A program made the translations under genes and the position numbers. A stretch of DNA of 64,000 nucleotides. Source: Rosellinia necatrix (taxonomy: Eukaryota > Ascomycota > Sordariomycetes > Xylariales > Xylariaceae). Location of the stretch: positions 372,001-436,000 of the forward strand of contig JAGYVD010000001.1 in NCBI GenBank assembly GCA_021209875.1. The letters are read 5' to 3'. The notes under the pieces were generated by a model that was given only the letters and a program-made list of their open reading frames with translations, was not told the DNA's origin and ran no database searches. Below, piece after piece: positions 13,116 to 26,355 of the stretch (within the stretch, counting starts at the first letter, position 1; each line of letters begins with the position of its first letter).

Positions 13116-16100
13116 TAGTAGCTAGCAATTATTTTAAGCGTTTTTGCCTGCTAAAACAATTTTTAATAAATAAATTTGATTTATTATTATAAGATTTAAT
13201 TTTAAATTAGTAGTTAATTTTAACCGATCTGTTTAATTAGATTATTTATTAAACTTTTAACAAAAATTTTATTATTAATTTTATTATCGATATATTATAT
13301 AATAAAATTATATTTAATTTTTAAAAGCTTAATATATATAAAACGGTTTATTATTATTATATAAAACAAGCTATAGTTTTATTAAAAAAATTCGATTATT
13401 AGCGTAATATTTAAATATTAAACACGAGACCGTGGGGTTTTTAATTATATTTTATTAAAAACTTTTAAAAGTAATACTTAAGATTTTTTATATATATTAA
13501 TTATTTATAAGCAATAAAAAACAACCGTTTTAAAAACGTTAAAAATAGTTTATTAAAATAAAAATAATTTATTTTTATTTAATATATTAAAATAAAAGTT
13601 AAAATTAATACTTAATTTTGTTAAATTTAATGTTATTACTGCTATAAAAAATTTAATTTTTATTTATTTTAGCTAGAAACTTTTATATTAAACTTAAAAT
13701 AAATAAATTATTTTTAATTAATAAATTATTTAAAACATAATTAATAATTAATTAAAAACGCCGATAAAACTTATTTATAAAATCTATATATAAATTAAAA
13801 AAAACTAATTTTTAAAACTTATATTTTATTAAATATATTAGTTATTTTTTTAGCATTAAAATAAATAGTTAATTTTTTCTGATTAAATTAAAAATAAAAA
13901 TAAAAAATATTTTTATTATTTTTATAAAATATAATATAAATTTTTAATAGTAAACTTAGCTACTTTTATATTAATTTAATTAGCGGAAGATTTAATTAAA
14001 ATTACCTGAAAAGTTAATTAAAAATAAAAAAAAAATAATTAATATTTTTATATTAAAATAATAAAACGTTATTTTTATATCTATTTTTTAAATATTATTT
14101 TATTAAAAAATAGTATTATTTTTAAAAATTTATATTAGTAAGCATAATATTTATATTTATAAAAAGCAGAAAACTAACTATATAAAATCGTAAAACTATA
14201 TTAAGTTTTAATATTTTTAAATTATTTTTTTTAAATAAACTTTAAAAACCTGCTGGTAAAAATTAAAACAGAAAAATAAAATAGCTTAAGCTAAGTATAA
14301 CTTATTAGCAGAAAATAAAGAAAAAAATAAAAAAAAAGATAAAAAATTAGAAAGTTTATAAAAGTTTTTATTTTTTTTTTTACAGCTACTACTTTTATTA
14401 TTTTTTGTTTTTTTTATATTATAATATATTAACTTAAATTATAAATAAAACGTAGCAGTTATTTATAAAATTATTAATAATATAGGCCTGGGTTTATATT
14501 TAAAATTATAACGTTTAATAAACGAAAATGTTTAGCTAAAAGCTTATAACGCGATAAAAAATATAATAAACAACAAAAAAAAGAATTAATTAATACAAGC
14601 TTATAATAAAATTCCAGCTTTTATTTAAAATAAAGCTAACTGTTTTTAAATCTTTATTTATAGATTTAAACAGTTAATTAATCGATTAAATTTAAAACAA
14701 ACATTATTTTATTATAGTTTATATTATAAAATATTATTAAGTATTTATTTTTTAATATTTTTATTTATATTATTAATTTAATCTAGCATAATATTATAAT
14801 TATTTTTATTATTATTTGTTATATTACAACTACTTTTAATCTTATTAATAATGCTATAATTATTTTAAAAGCATTAAATATTATATAAAATATAATTATA
14901 TATTTTTTATTTAAGCTTGCTAAACAATAAGCTAAATAATTTAAGTTTATAAAATAATAAAATATAAAATAAAATATATTATAAAAATATATTTAATTAA
15001 TATATAAACTATTATATTAGCTATTAAACAAATATAAATATTAAAAATTTTAATTATTAATAGCGCTTCAGGCTTAAAATTAAAAACAGGTATATATAAA
15101 AACAAAGTTTATAATAAATTAAAACTTAAAATGTTTAAATATTATGATTTAACCCTGATTATATAATATATTAATAAACTAAACTATTTAAAAATATTTA
15201 AAAATATTAATTATATTTAAAAATTTAATATAAAAATTATAATAAATTTTTATTAGCAGAAGCGTATTAGTTTAAAAGTCTAACTTAGAACTTAAAAACA
15301 TAAATTATTTAAAATCTAGATTTTATTAAAGCAAAGCTTAAAGAACGGTTTTAAAAAATAGATTTAAAGTTATAAAAATAATAAACAGCAAGAAATATAA
15401 TTTTGCTAATAAAGCAAATAAATTAATTAATAAATATATTAATAATAAAATTAAATATTATAACGAAATAAAAAGCGTTAATAAAGACTATATTATTTGT
15501 TACGTATTTAACGATTTAAATAATTATTTAAAAATTTTAGTTAAGCTTTAAAAATTAAAAAACATTATAGCTGATTTATAAAATTAAATAAGTATTTATA
15601 AATATTTTGCTATAAAATAGTAGTGTGTTATTTATATTAAGCAAAAGTATATAATTAAAAGATTTAAAAATTAAAAATTTAGTTAAAAAAAAGCAAAAAA
15701 AAAAATATTAATTTAAATGTTAATTAATTTCGAACAGGATATCAGCAAAAATATAATAATAAAATTAATAATAACAAATTATTTTTATTTTTAAACATAA
15801 TGTTTATATTTAATAATTTTTTAAAAAATGTTAAACTTATTTTAACTTTAAATCTAATTTTAAACTATTTTAAAATAAAATAATAAAAAGCTAAAAAAAA
15901 TTACTAATATAATTAAAAGTTTCCGAAAAACTATAATAATCGCGGACGTAATAATTAAAAAGGTTATAATTAAAAAACTATAATTAGAATAAAAAAATTA
16001 ATTAAATATATTTAAACAACTAGTAAAAGTAGCATAGACGTATATGCTAATAAATAACTTAATATATTATAATTTAAAAATAAAGAACTTTTATATATTT

Positions 16101-17779
16101 AAATACGCTGTTAAACATATAAAAAAGTTTAAACCTAATTATAACCCTGATTTTAATAATATTTCCGAAAATAATAACAGCAATAATAAAAAAAAAGCCG
16201 TTAAATTAAAAAATATTTAAAAAAAACGTTATAAAAGGACGTTTTATTAAGCAGTAACGCTATATTATTTTTTATATATTATTAAATATAAATATAGCAG
16301 ATAATAAATAAATTTTAAATTAAATATTTAATACTATATTAAATAACATGTTTAATAAAAAGGAAAAACATTATTAAACAGTGATTACTTTTTTAAAATT
16401 TTTAAATATTGTTTTAAATTATTATTATATATAATACTAGAAAAACAGCAGAAAATATATATTAATATAACTTAAATATAAACTTTATAAATTATTTAAT
16501 ATTAATAGAACTAATTAATAATTTAATATATTTTAAAACTATAGAAAAAGCGATATAGTAAATCGATATATTAGGAGTAAATTATAATATTAGAGTTTTT
16601 AAGCATCGCAAAAATAAAAAATAATCGAATTATTTATTATAAAAATAAAAATATAATTAAAAAGCTTTTTTATTTTAAAGCAATTATTTATATAAATAAT
16701 AATATATTTCCAGCTTTTATTAATACAGATTTTTTTTTATTTAATATTATAAAAATATTTTATTATATATTATTTAACTGCTATTATAAAAACAATTAAA
16801 TTTTTTAAGCTAAACAGTATTAAAAGTAGTCCGTAGATAATAAAATACGCTGATATTTATATTTAATTAAAAAATATAAATAAATAATTTTAAACTACTA
16901 TATAACGTATATATATTATCGATTAATTTAGTTATAAAATGCTATTAAAAATTAAATTTTTTAAACAGCACTAGCTTTATATAATTTAAAAATAAAAAAA
17001 CTAAAACAATAAACTTTAAATTAATAATTTAAATTAATATATTGCTTTATTAATAATAAAAATAAACAGACCAAAGCTTTATTATAAAATAATTTTTATT
17101 TAAGCAAAAAATACTATTATAATTATATTAGCGTTAAAAACAGCGATTGCAGTAGAACACTTAAAAGTTTTAGTTATAAACTAAGTTTATATAGTAATTT
17201 TAAACTTATTATAGATTTTATAAAAATTTATATAATATTATATAAAATAACGCGATAAATAAATATAACTAAGTTATAAAATTTGCTAATTTTAAAACGT
17301 TATTAATAATTATATATAAAAATTTTTTTAAAATATTTAAAATATATATAAATATATAAAATATAAAATATATATTAGCAATTTTTAAAAGCGGCAACTA
17401 AAGCTATATACAGTATATTAATTAAAAACGTATTAAAAGTATAAAAAAAAAAAAACGTTAATAATAAAAAAAAGAACAAATATAAGTATAGCTACTTTTA
17501 TAATTTTTCTGATTTTATAAATAAAACACTATAATTTTAGTTTAATAAATTAAAAATTAATATATTTTTGGACTAAAGCTTAAAAATATATAAGTAGATT
17601 AAACAGATAATATAAAAATATTTTTATTTATTTTGTTTAAAGCTTAGTAAATTTAATAACAGTATTAAAATATTTATTTATTTTAAAACTAATATAAACA
17701 TAAATAATTTAAGCTAATAATTATATTAGCAGTTTTAAAAAATATATAAGTAATTAAAATAATTTTATAATTATTAAAA

Positions 17780-20660
17780 AATGCTGGAGTAATAAAATTA
17801 GTACTGCTGAGCCAACTTTATTTAATTATATTATTAGTTTTTATTATATAGCGAAAAAATAAACTAAAGCTTGTAATAAATTTTAAAAAATAAATATAAA
17901 AGTTATAAATAACATTTATTTTTTTAAACAAAATAATATATTAAAAGCTATATATAACGTTATAATATTTATAGTTGTAAATATTATAAAAAATACTATT
18001 AATAACTTATAAAAAAAAATAAATATAAAACAGCTTTTATTATTTTATATTATAAATAAAAACAACTTATAATCGCAATAATAAAGCTAAAATTATTTTT
18101 AGATTTTTTAATATAGAATAAAAACTTAATAAAATTTTATTTATAAAAATTTATATTAATATATATTAATAATATTATAATTTTTTTAAAACAATAATAA
18201 ATTATATTTATTATTTAAACATTATTTTTGATATTTTTATAAAATTAGGTTATATTATAGCGTTTAAAAAATGTTTTTTTATATAGCATGGATTTAAAGC
18301 GTTAAAACAATATATGTTTAAATTAAAGCTGTTTATAAATAAAAAAAAAAATAAAGCTATAAAAAACTTAGTAATACTTAAAAATCTTTAAAAACTTAAA
18401 AATAAATTAAAGCTTATAAGTTTTTAATAATATTATATTTATTAATTCGTAAGTATTACTGCATTATTAAATAAACTTAAAACATTAGGATTTAAAAACT
18501 GTTTAAAAAAAACTAATCCTATTAAAACTAAATAAACATATAACTGTTAACTGCTACCCGAGATACTGTTTTTTAAACTAAATTTTAAAATAAATATAAT
18601 ATTAACTTAAGCATAAAAATAATATAATAATATAATAGCTTATAAAAATAAAATATAAAAATAAGCATAAAAAGCATAAGATATTTTTAAAAACTGTATT
18701 TATAAAACTATTAGCTTAATATTTTTTAACTATAATAAACTTTTTATTTTATAAGTTAATTTAAACAGATTAAACAGCATTAGGGTAAAGCTATATTAAA
18801 AACAAGAAAATAATAAATTACGCTTTATATTGTTTTTATTTTACGTATTAATATTTATTAAAAAGTAATACAGTATTTATAAAATTAAAACCTATAATTT
18901 AATATAAATACTAAAAAAACTTATTTAATATTTTAATTATAACAAAATATATGTATATATAGATTATGCTGTAATAATATAAGCTTTTCGATCGATTATT
19001 AAGCGTTTAAAAAATCTAATTATTTAATTAATTAAAAAATGTTTTTAGCTAAATATAATAAAAAGATTTAAATATATTATATATTAAGCAAAATATTTGT
19101 AGATATTAATATATTATTTAAATTATTTTAAATAAACAATGCTATTACTCTGTTTATACAGCTTTTTAAGCTTTTTAAAGCTATATTATTTTTAATAATA
19201 ACTTAACAACAAGCTAAAAAAAAACAGCTTATAATTAAAAAAATTAAAACAAATTAAATTACTGCAGTATAGGAAAATATTAACATGCTAATTAAAACGC
19301 TAAAACTTAAACATTAAAATATATAACCGATATTTATACTGTAACAAATTATAGCAATACCGGCTATGCTAAAAATAAAAATTATGCTGCAAAATATATA
19401 AAATATAACAGTATTAGTAATATATATAGCATCTGAAATATAAAACAATATAATAAAAGCTATATAAATTAACTGTATATTTTATATAATATATAAACGT
19501 TTAATAAAACTATATAAAAATATTAAAACAAATAAAAAAAAGCTTATTATTATTTTATATATATTTTGCTACGATTTAAAATTTAAGCTGATATATTATA
19601 TAAATAATAATAAAAATAAACTGGTTATTTTTGCTACTATTTAAACTAAAGTACTGCGAATAGCATATAATAATCGAGCTTATTTTAGAATATAATAGAC
19701 AGCTAATTATTTATAATTTATATTATTTTTTTTAAATATTAAAAAACATGTTATAGAATATATTAAAGCCTGTTTTATATATGCATTAATAAAAAAAACT
19801 AGGCATTAATTATACAGAGATTTTTAATTAATTAATATTTTATATATACTTTTTTTTATATTATGTTTTGATTTTATTATCGGACTATTAAACTTTATAA
19901 ATAAAAATAACGTAGTATTAGCAGTAGTATATAAATTATTTAAATTTATTAAATATATTATCAGCAAAGATTTATATATTATAAAAAACTAGGCTTGATT
20001 ATATATATTTTATATATATTTTAACTAAAAATTATTAAACGTTTTTATATTAAATGCTAATTTTAAACTAATAAGTGGACTATAGACAGTATTATATAAA
20101 ACAGGCAATATTAATATTAAAATAACAGCATTATATTATTAAGCAGCTAATAAATAAGTTAAATATATTATTTAAATATTATAGACTTTATTAATTATTA
20201 TGCTAAAAAAAAAACTTAAAATTAATAATTAAAAAAACTTTGTTAAACATGCTATATATTGTTTTAATATATTAAAATCTGCTATTATTAAATAAATATT
20301 ATATAAGTTATTATATAAAAGAAAATTTAAAACTTTTTTATTAATTAATTTTAAAATTAAAAATAACTATATATAAACGCAACAGATACTGCGATAAAAA
20401 GCAGCAAATGTTATAATAATTATATAAACAAAAATAAAAATATATTATAATAACAGGCATAATAAACTATTAATTATTAATAAGCATAACTTAGTATATA
20501 TTAAACTAGCAAAGCTTAAACAGCTTAAATATTATTTATAAAATTAAACTAAGCTTATTTTTTTTAAAGTCGGTCCGTTTATAATCGAAAAAAAATTTAG
20601 CAATTTTAAATATTATATTAAGTTATTTAAATAGTTACGTTAATAAAAAAATATTTTGAT
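17780..20660 (+). pseudogene. pol: Decayed Ty3/Gypsy pol (reverse transcriptase, RNase H, integrase)
   Basis: The reverse transcriptase is recognised by an early AGVIK-type block near 17783, a KTAF box at 18027-18038 and an IYINNIII box at 18159-18182. The last reads as the catalytic Y-x-D-D box with both aspartates changed by G-to-A. KTAF and the catalytic box are in the same frame and 45 codons apart, the spacing expected for Ty3/Gypsy RT. Downstream, FDIFIKLGY and AFKKCFF (frame shifted by one base) match the thumb side of the family. RNase H and the integrase core are not cleanly readable. The integrase C-terminal module is: LAKLKQL ... KVGPF at 20566-20580. Many stops and at least two frame changes make it non-functional. 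Confidence 0.85.
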
Positions 20661-20748
20661 TAAATATTTTAAATTAGCAAAAAAAAATATTTATAACTGC
20701 AAAATATTAGAACTAGGCAGTTTAAATATAAATAGTATTAATAAATAA

Positions 20749-20880
20749 ATTATCGAAAATATTATTGATTATATAAAAACACGTCTAATTTTATTTTTAA
20801 CAGCTAAAATATAACTATGCTATAGAGTTAAATGGTTTAAATATATAAAAAAAACATAAAAACTAGCAATAAACTTTAAA
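20749..20880 (+). pseudogene. Chromodomain remnant at the end of Gypsy integrase
   Basis: In one frame this stretch reads IIENIIDYIKTR near its start and YRVKWFKYIKKT-stop-KLAINFK at its end. The order is that of a chromodomain: a V/I-E-x-I-L-D-like opening, then Y-x-V-K-W-x-x-Y, then a T-W-E-P-like block in which the stop sits at the tryptophan position and Leu at the proline position. The stop (TAA from TGG) and KL (from EP) are explained by G-to-A and C-to-T. Chromoviruses carry this domain at the integrase C-terminus, where it directs insertion towards marked chromatin. It directly follows the GPF module. Confidence 0.75.
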
Positions 20881-23800
20881 TAAAATATTTTTAATTTATT
20901 ATAATAATATTATAAACAAACTAAAACTAAAGCATTTATATATTAACCTAGGGATAAAAAAGTTATTAAAATAACTATATATTATAATAAGATGCTTAGA
21001 AAATAAACGTTTAATATTTAATATTTATTACTTCGTTATTATTCTAGCATAATATTAAAAAATATAACAGTTTTAAACATAACGTTAAAAAGTTTATTAT
21101 AATTAAAAATAATAAGTTCTTACAGGCTATATTTAATTAGCTAAAAAGCTAAAATAAAAATAATACCGATATAAATATATTATATTTATATAAACATATA
21201 AAAAGTTTATAAAACTTTTTAATATTTTTTAATAATATAAATTATTTTTTATTATTTTTAGTTTATAGTATATATATACTTAATAATAAAAGTATTTTAG
21301 TACTAAATAAATATTACGTATTTTTTTTATATTTAAAGCAAGCATTATATATAATTTATAATTATGCCTGCTAATTTATATTAATTACGTTTTTTTTTAA
21401 AATAAATTAATAAAAATAACGTATAAAATATAAATTAAAATAACCTTGTTTAAAATAAAAAAACTTTTTATTTCTACTACTTATTTATACAGCTTATTAT
21501 ATAATTTTATTTTATTATAAGTTTTATTTTTTATACGTTATAAATACACAGCCTACTTATAGTTATTAAAAAGCATAGCTTTTTTTTATTAAGTTATTTT
21601 TCTGTTTATTACGTATTAAAAGATTTATTATTAAAATACTAGCATATGTTTTTTTAACGCCGATTAGCGTAAAAATTAATCCTACGTTAGTTATTATTAA
21701 TAAAACTAAAAAACTAAAAAAAAAAATCATTATAATTATTATAAATAAAAAACGTAAAGCTATTTTTATTAATAATCGTTAATACTTTTAAACTAATAAA
21801 GTAGCATATAATACTATATTAATTATATATTAAAGTATATATGCAGCAGAAAAAGTATATATAACTGTTTATATTATTTACGTATTTTTTGCAGATTATA
21901 TTAATTATATTTAATTGTTTGGTATTAATAAAAAAAATATTTATTAATTCTTATTTAATTTTAGTAATATTAACGTTAATATAATTTATTAAAAACTTAT
22001 TTTAAAACAACTTTAGATTATAATATAAATAATATTATATAAATATAACAGAACAAATTTAATAACAAGCCTGCATTAAAAGATTAACAACTAACGTTTG
22101 CTAAGCTTTATTTATAATATTTTTAAAATAATTATTAAATTATATTTAAATATATTAAATAAAGCTTGTAGTAGTGCTATAGTTTCCCTGTTTATTTTGA
22201 TTTTTTTTGTATTAAATGTTTTAGTATTAATTATAATTATATATAATATTAACATTATAAAACAACTAATCTATATTTTTATTATAACGCTTTTAATTAT
22301 TATAAAATTAATTATAGTTTTAAAAGTTAAACATTTATATAATATATAAAAAAAAATTATAAATAAAAAAATACTTTTATTTTATATATCCTAGTAAAAA
22401 CATTTTTAACAAAATTAATGCTTTAAACTTAAGCCAGATTATTTTAAATATTTTATTAAATATTAATATTATTAATAAACGTGTTTATTATTATATTTAA
22501 AACGTTTTATATATTAATAAAGCAGAACAGATTAAAATATTATATATATTAGCAACTATAGCTTGTATTATTAGTTTTACAACTTTATAAAACTTTATTA
22601 TTAGTTTTATTAAAATTAAATAAAATATATTTAAATATATTACACCGTATAAAATTAATTATATACGTTCTATTAGCGTAAATATAATAAACGGCTATTA
22701 TATTACTATTAAAATTAATAACGTTTAATATAGCCGCCGTAAATTTTATATTAAGCATAAATATTAATATTATATTAACGCTATTAACAGTTATATTATA
22801 TTTATAAATATAAAGATTAAATATTCTGCTTTTAAGCAATAGCTAACTATTATTAAGATTAGCAAACAAAAGATTTGTTAATAAGCTAGAAATAAAAGCT
22901 ATAATAATATAGCTAAAGCACTTTTATACTTAATATTACTAATAAAAATGCTAATTAATACAACAGTTAATATTAATAGCATTTATTATATTTATTATAA
23001 TTTAGCAGTAATTAAACTTATTAATTTATATAATAAAAACTTTATAAATGTTTTAAAAAACATTAATATAGCTATAGCTGCGTTAAATCTACCCCGGCTG
23101 TTTTAAATAGCACTACTTGTTTATAATAATAAACTTAAACAGGTTGTAAATATTTTTATTAAAAAATAAAAATTTTATAACGTTAATCTATATAAAACTC
23201 TGCTTTAAAACGTTAAAAATAGTATTTTTAAAATATTAAACAAGCTTATTAATTATTTTAACACGTATTTTAAACAATAAAAAAAAACTAACATATATTT
23301 AAAAGTTATTAAAAAATCCGTTTGTTTATTATATAATATTATTTATAAACTTATATTTTAAAAAAGAATAATAGAACTTATTTTTTGCTGACTTATGCGT
23401 GCAATAGCTATTTTAATACCTGATTTAACTAGGCAAAAATACGTAACTATATAGCTAGTTATACTATTTAATTTTTGCGATCTTTTTATACTTTTCTGAC
23501 TTAATAACGTTTTAAAAATAAAATTTTAAAACGTTAAATATATATTATTATAACTTTTAAAAGCTATTTTTAATAACGTAAAAGCTAAACAGATTTTTAT
23601 TTAAAATATAATAAAAACTATATATATAGGACGTAATATTAATAATAAGTTATAAACCTGTTAGCAAGCTTATATTATATAACACTTAAATATTATTATT
23701 TTTTTTCGGAGAAAGCAAAAAAAATAGAATTTATTAATATTTAAGCAGTATAAATATTATTATATAAAATAAGCAGCAAAAAAAAAAGCTATTTAAATTA

Positions 23801-24901
23801 TAAAACGCGTATTATTAAGCAAATTTATGTTTTATAAAAATTAAATTATTTGCTAGCATTAACTATAGAAATATTAATTTTATTAGCTTATAAAGCCGTT
23901 TATATTTAATTAAATAAAAAGTAAGAATATATTAATACTATAGAGTTTATTGCTTTTGCTTCAGCTTATTTATATTAACGAAAAAAATAAAGAACTTTTA
24001 TATTTATTAAAATTAAAATTTCTGTAATTTAGATTTAAAAAAGACTATAAGCAAATATATTTATAAAAAAGCTTGTATAGCATAAAAATAAACTAAACGT
24101 TATTATTAAACTTATTTAATTAGTATATAAAAATACTGCGCTAGCTGAAATAAAAGCTATAGCTGAAACAATAATATTAAGCGATATTATAAAAAAAAAG
24201 TTAATTTTTTATTAATATTTAACTAATTTTAATAATAAATACGTAAAATATTATAATATTACGGCTTTTTTAGCAATATAATATTTGCTTAATCGTATTA
24301 ACAGCAAAAACGCTGCAAAAAGCGCAAATTTTACTACAGTTATTTAAAAAGTTAGTATAGTTTAAAATAAACAAGTTAATATTATTAAAGAATTATAAAT
24401 AGATAAATAGATTAAAAAATAAAAAAACTTTAATAAAAATATTAATAAAAATATTAATAAAAAAAAATATATAAAATATTAAATAACGCTGTTTAAGTTG
24501 ATATTAATATATAGAAAAATAATAGTAAAAACAAGATTAATATTAATATATTTTAATATATAATAGAATATAATATTAATATTATAAAAATATTAGAATA
24601 ATAAAACATTATAAAAATAAATTTAATTGTTTTTTTATAAAATATTTACGATTAAATAATAAATAAAAAAAGTTTATTATAAACGATTTTTAGGTTATAT
24701 TATATAGCTGTAAACTATTAATAAAATATTTAAAAAGCAGAAAATTAGTATTAAAATATTTTTTTTTTTAAATTGTTACTATAAAACGCGGCAAACTAAT
24801 ATAAACTTAAAATAATATAATTAGTATTAGTTGTTAAATAATAAATAATTTGTTTTTTATATTTTTATAACGTATTAGACGATTAGTTGCTATTTTAATA
24901 T
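20881..24901 (+). other. AT-rich decayed segment between chromodomain and helicase relic
   Basis: No known domain is readable. The first 200 bases could be the end of pol or its trailer. From about 23395 to 23850 one plus-strand frame stays coherent apart from RIP-type stops (for example AIAILIPDLTRQKYVTI), and a second coherent stretch lies near 24180-24500. Both look like former coding sequence. Short open frames at 22098-22349 (+) and 22585-22839 (-) are hydrophobic Ile/Asn/Tyr-rich translations typical of AT-rich DNA and are not called genes. Confidence 0.5.
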
Positions 24902-26355
24902 TAAAGCTGCAATTTTACGGCTAGACTGCTATTTAATTATATACGTATTATAGCTGTTATGTTTAATTAGAATAATAATTAGTTTAATAATATTGCAGCT
25001 TTTTTGCACGTAATATTTATAAAACTATAACTAGCGAAACTATTTTGTATTATATACGTTTTAATTATAATAATAGCAATAGGGAAGATATACGTGGATT
25101 TTACTGATATATATAGCGATAAAGATTTTGTTATTTTGTTTAAGCTAAAAAAACTGCTAGCAGAAGTTATATAACGCGGTTAAACAGCGTTATATAAAAA
25201 AAGTATTATTTAAAGTTTGCTTAAATTAATTAAAGCTGTTATAATAAAATATTTAAAATAACGTTGTATATATTTAATTATATAATATATTTTAATTAAT
25301 TTATAAATCTGTTAATAAAACGTAGCGCTATAAGAAAAAACAAGCAAGAAATTATATAAAAAATTGCTAGGGCAGTTAATTAAAACGTTATATTAACAGG
25401 CCGATATTATAGTTTGTACTTTTTTTGTTGTATTAACTTTAAGTATTATTATTAACCTGATAATAATCTGGATTAATAAAATATTTTGTATTATTAAATT
25501 AAATATATTTATTTTTTTAATTAAATAGTTTAAAGTATTTATGTAGATATTTTTAAATAATTTTAAATAAATGCAACTGTTAATTTTTTTAATATTATTA
25601 TATATAAGAAAAAACGAAAAAACTAAGCTTTTTAATTTATTTGTTTAATAGATAAAGCTTTTATTAGCAGCTAAAATAAAACAAGCTAAAGCAGTGCTAG
25701 TTTATAGTTTAATTGTTAATTATAAAGCTAAAAAAAGAGTTTTTTTATTTGTTTTATAAATATTTTATAACGGGCAAATAAAAAAATTCTATATTAACTA
25801 TAAAGATTTTATAGTGTTATAAGCCCGAGAATTTTTTTATAAACTAGCTGCATTAAATATAAAAAGATTATTAATTTTTTTTAATTTTAAAAATAATTAA
25901 AACAAAGCTTTAAATAGTATTAATATTTATAATATAGTTTATATAAACTATATTTAAAATATTATTGCTTTTATTTTTGCTTTTAATTTAGTATACTTAT
26001 TAAAATAACGATTAAATGTTATAATTATTATTTTTTATAAAATATAAGTTATAGTTCTGCAGCAGAAAATAAATAAATTATTTAAAGCTAAAATATACTA
26101 CGATTTTATTTAAATATATATAGTTTAAAAAGTTTAAAGTAATAAATTTAATATTTTTATTGCTGATTTTATTTAATTTAATAAAGCAGGATTTATTAAA
26201 AATAAATATTTAATAACTGTTATATTAACTTGTAGATTATATATAAATATTTAAGTAAGCAATACTGCTATATAAAATAAAAAAAATCGGAAGAATAGAT
26301 TTATTAAATAGTTAATTAAATTAAAATTATATTATTTTAAGCGGGCTGCAACTTA
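24902..26355 (+). pseudogene. RIP-inactivated superfamily-1 (UPF1-like) helicase inside the LTR element
   Basis: One plus-strand frame runs without any apparent insertion or deletion for about 1.45 kb. It is interrupted only by stops explained by CAA/CAG/CGA-to-TAA/TAG/TGA or TGG changes. SF1 motifs occur in order. A candidate Walker A is at 25067-25090 (AIGKI, compatible with A-T-G-K-T). ADIIVCTFF at 25400-25426 matches motif Ia/Ib. WINKI at 25469-25483 fits W-I-D-E-A after three transitions. NNFK-stop-MQLL at 25556-25582 matches the G-D-x-x-Q-L-P motif III. VNYKA at 25715-25729 matches the Q/N-Y-R motif IV. Near 26123-26168 a V-x-K-V-Q-G-like block leads into FNIFIADF (motif V). ITVILTCRLY at 26213-26242 followed by VSNTAI matches the UPF1-type motif VI ending (ALTRA...VGN). 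This fits the UPF1/NAM7 group better than Pif1. It lies on the same strand as pol and is absent from ordinary Gypsy elements. Confidence 0.72.

Noticed and set aside
18948..19020. A MYIDYAVII string read first as the catalytic box of a copia-type reverse transcriptase
   Set aside because: The GPF module, chromodomain and the KTAF-to-YIDD spacing at 18027-18173 show Gypsy order. The later string lies where RNase H is expected and lacks copia context.
22098..22839. Two open frames (22098-22349 plus, 22585-22839 minus) within the AT-rich element
   Set aside because: Their Ile/Asn/Tyr/Phe-rich translations are what RIP-mutated DNA gives by chance. They match no element protein and lie among dense stops.
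24902..26355. Interpretation of the helicase relic as a Helitron Pif1 helicase
   Set aside because: The final motifs (V-x-G-N-like ending after L-T-x-x-x, and V-Q-G ... F-D-I-x-I-A-D) fit the UPF1/NAM7 type. No Rep HUH motif or Helitron ends were seen.
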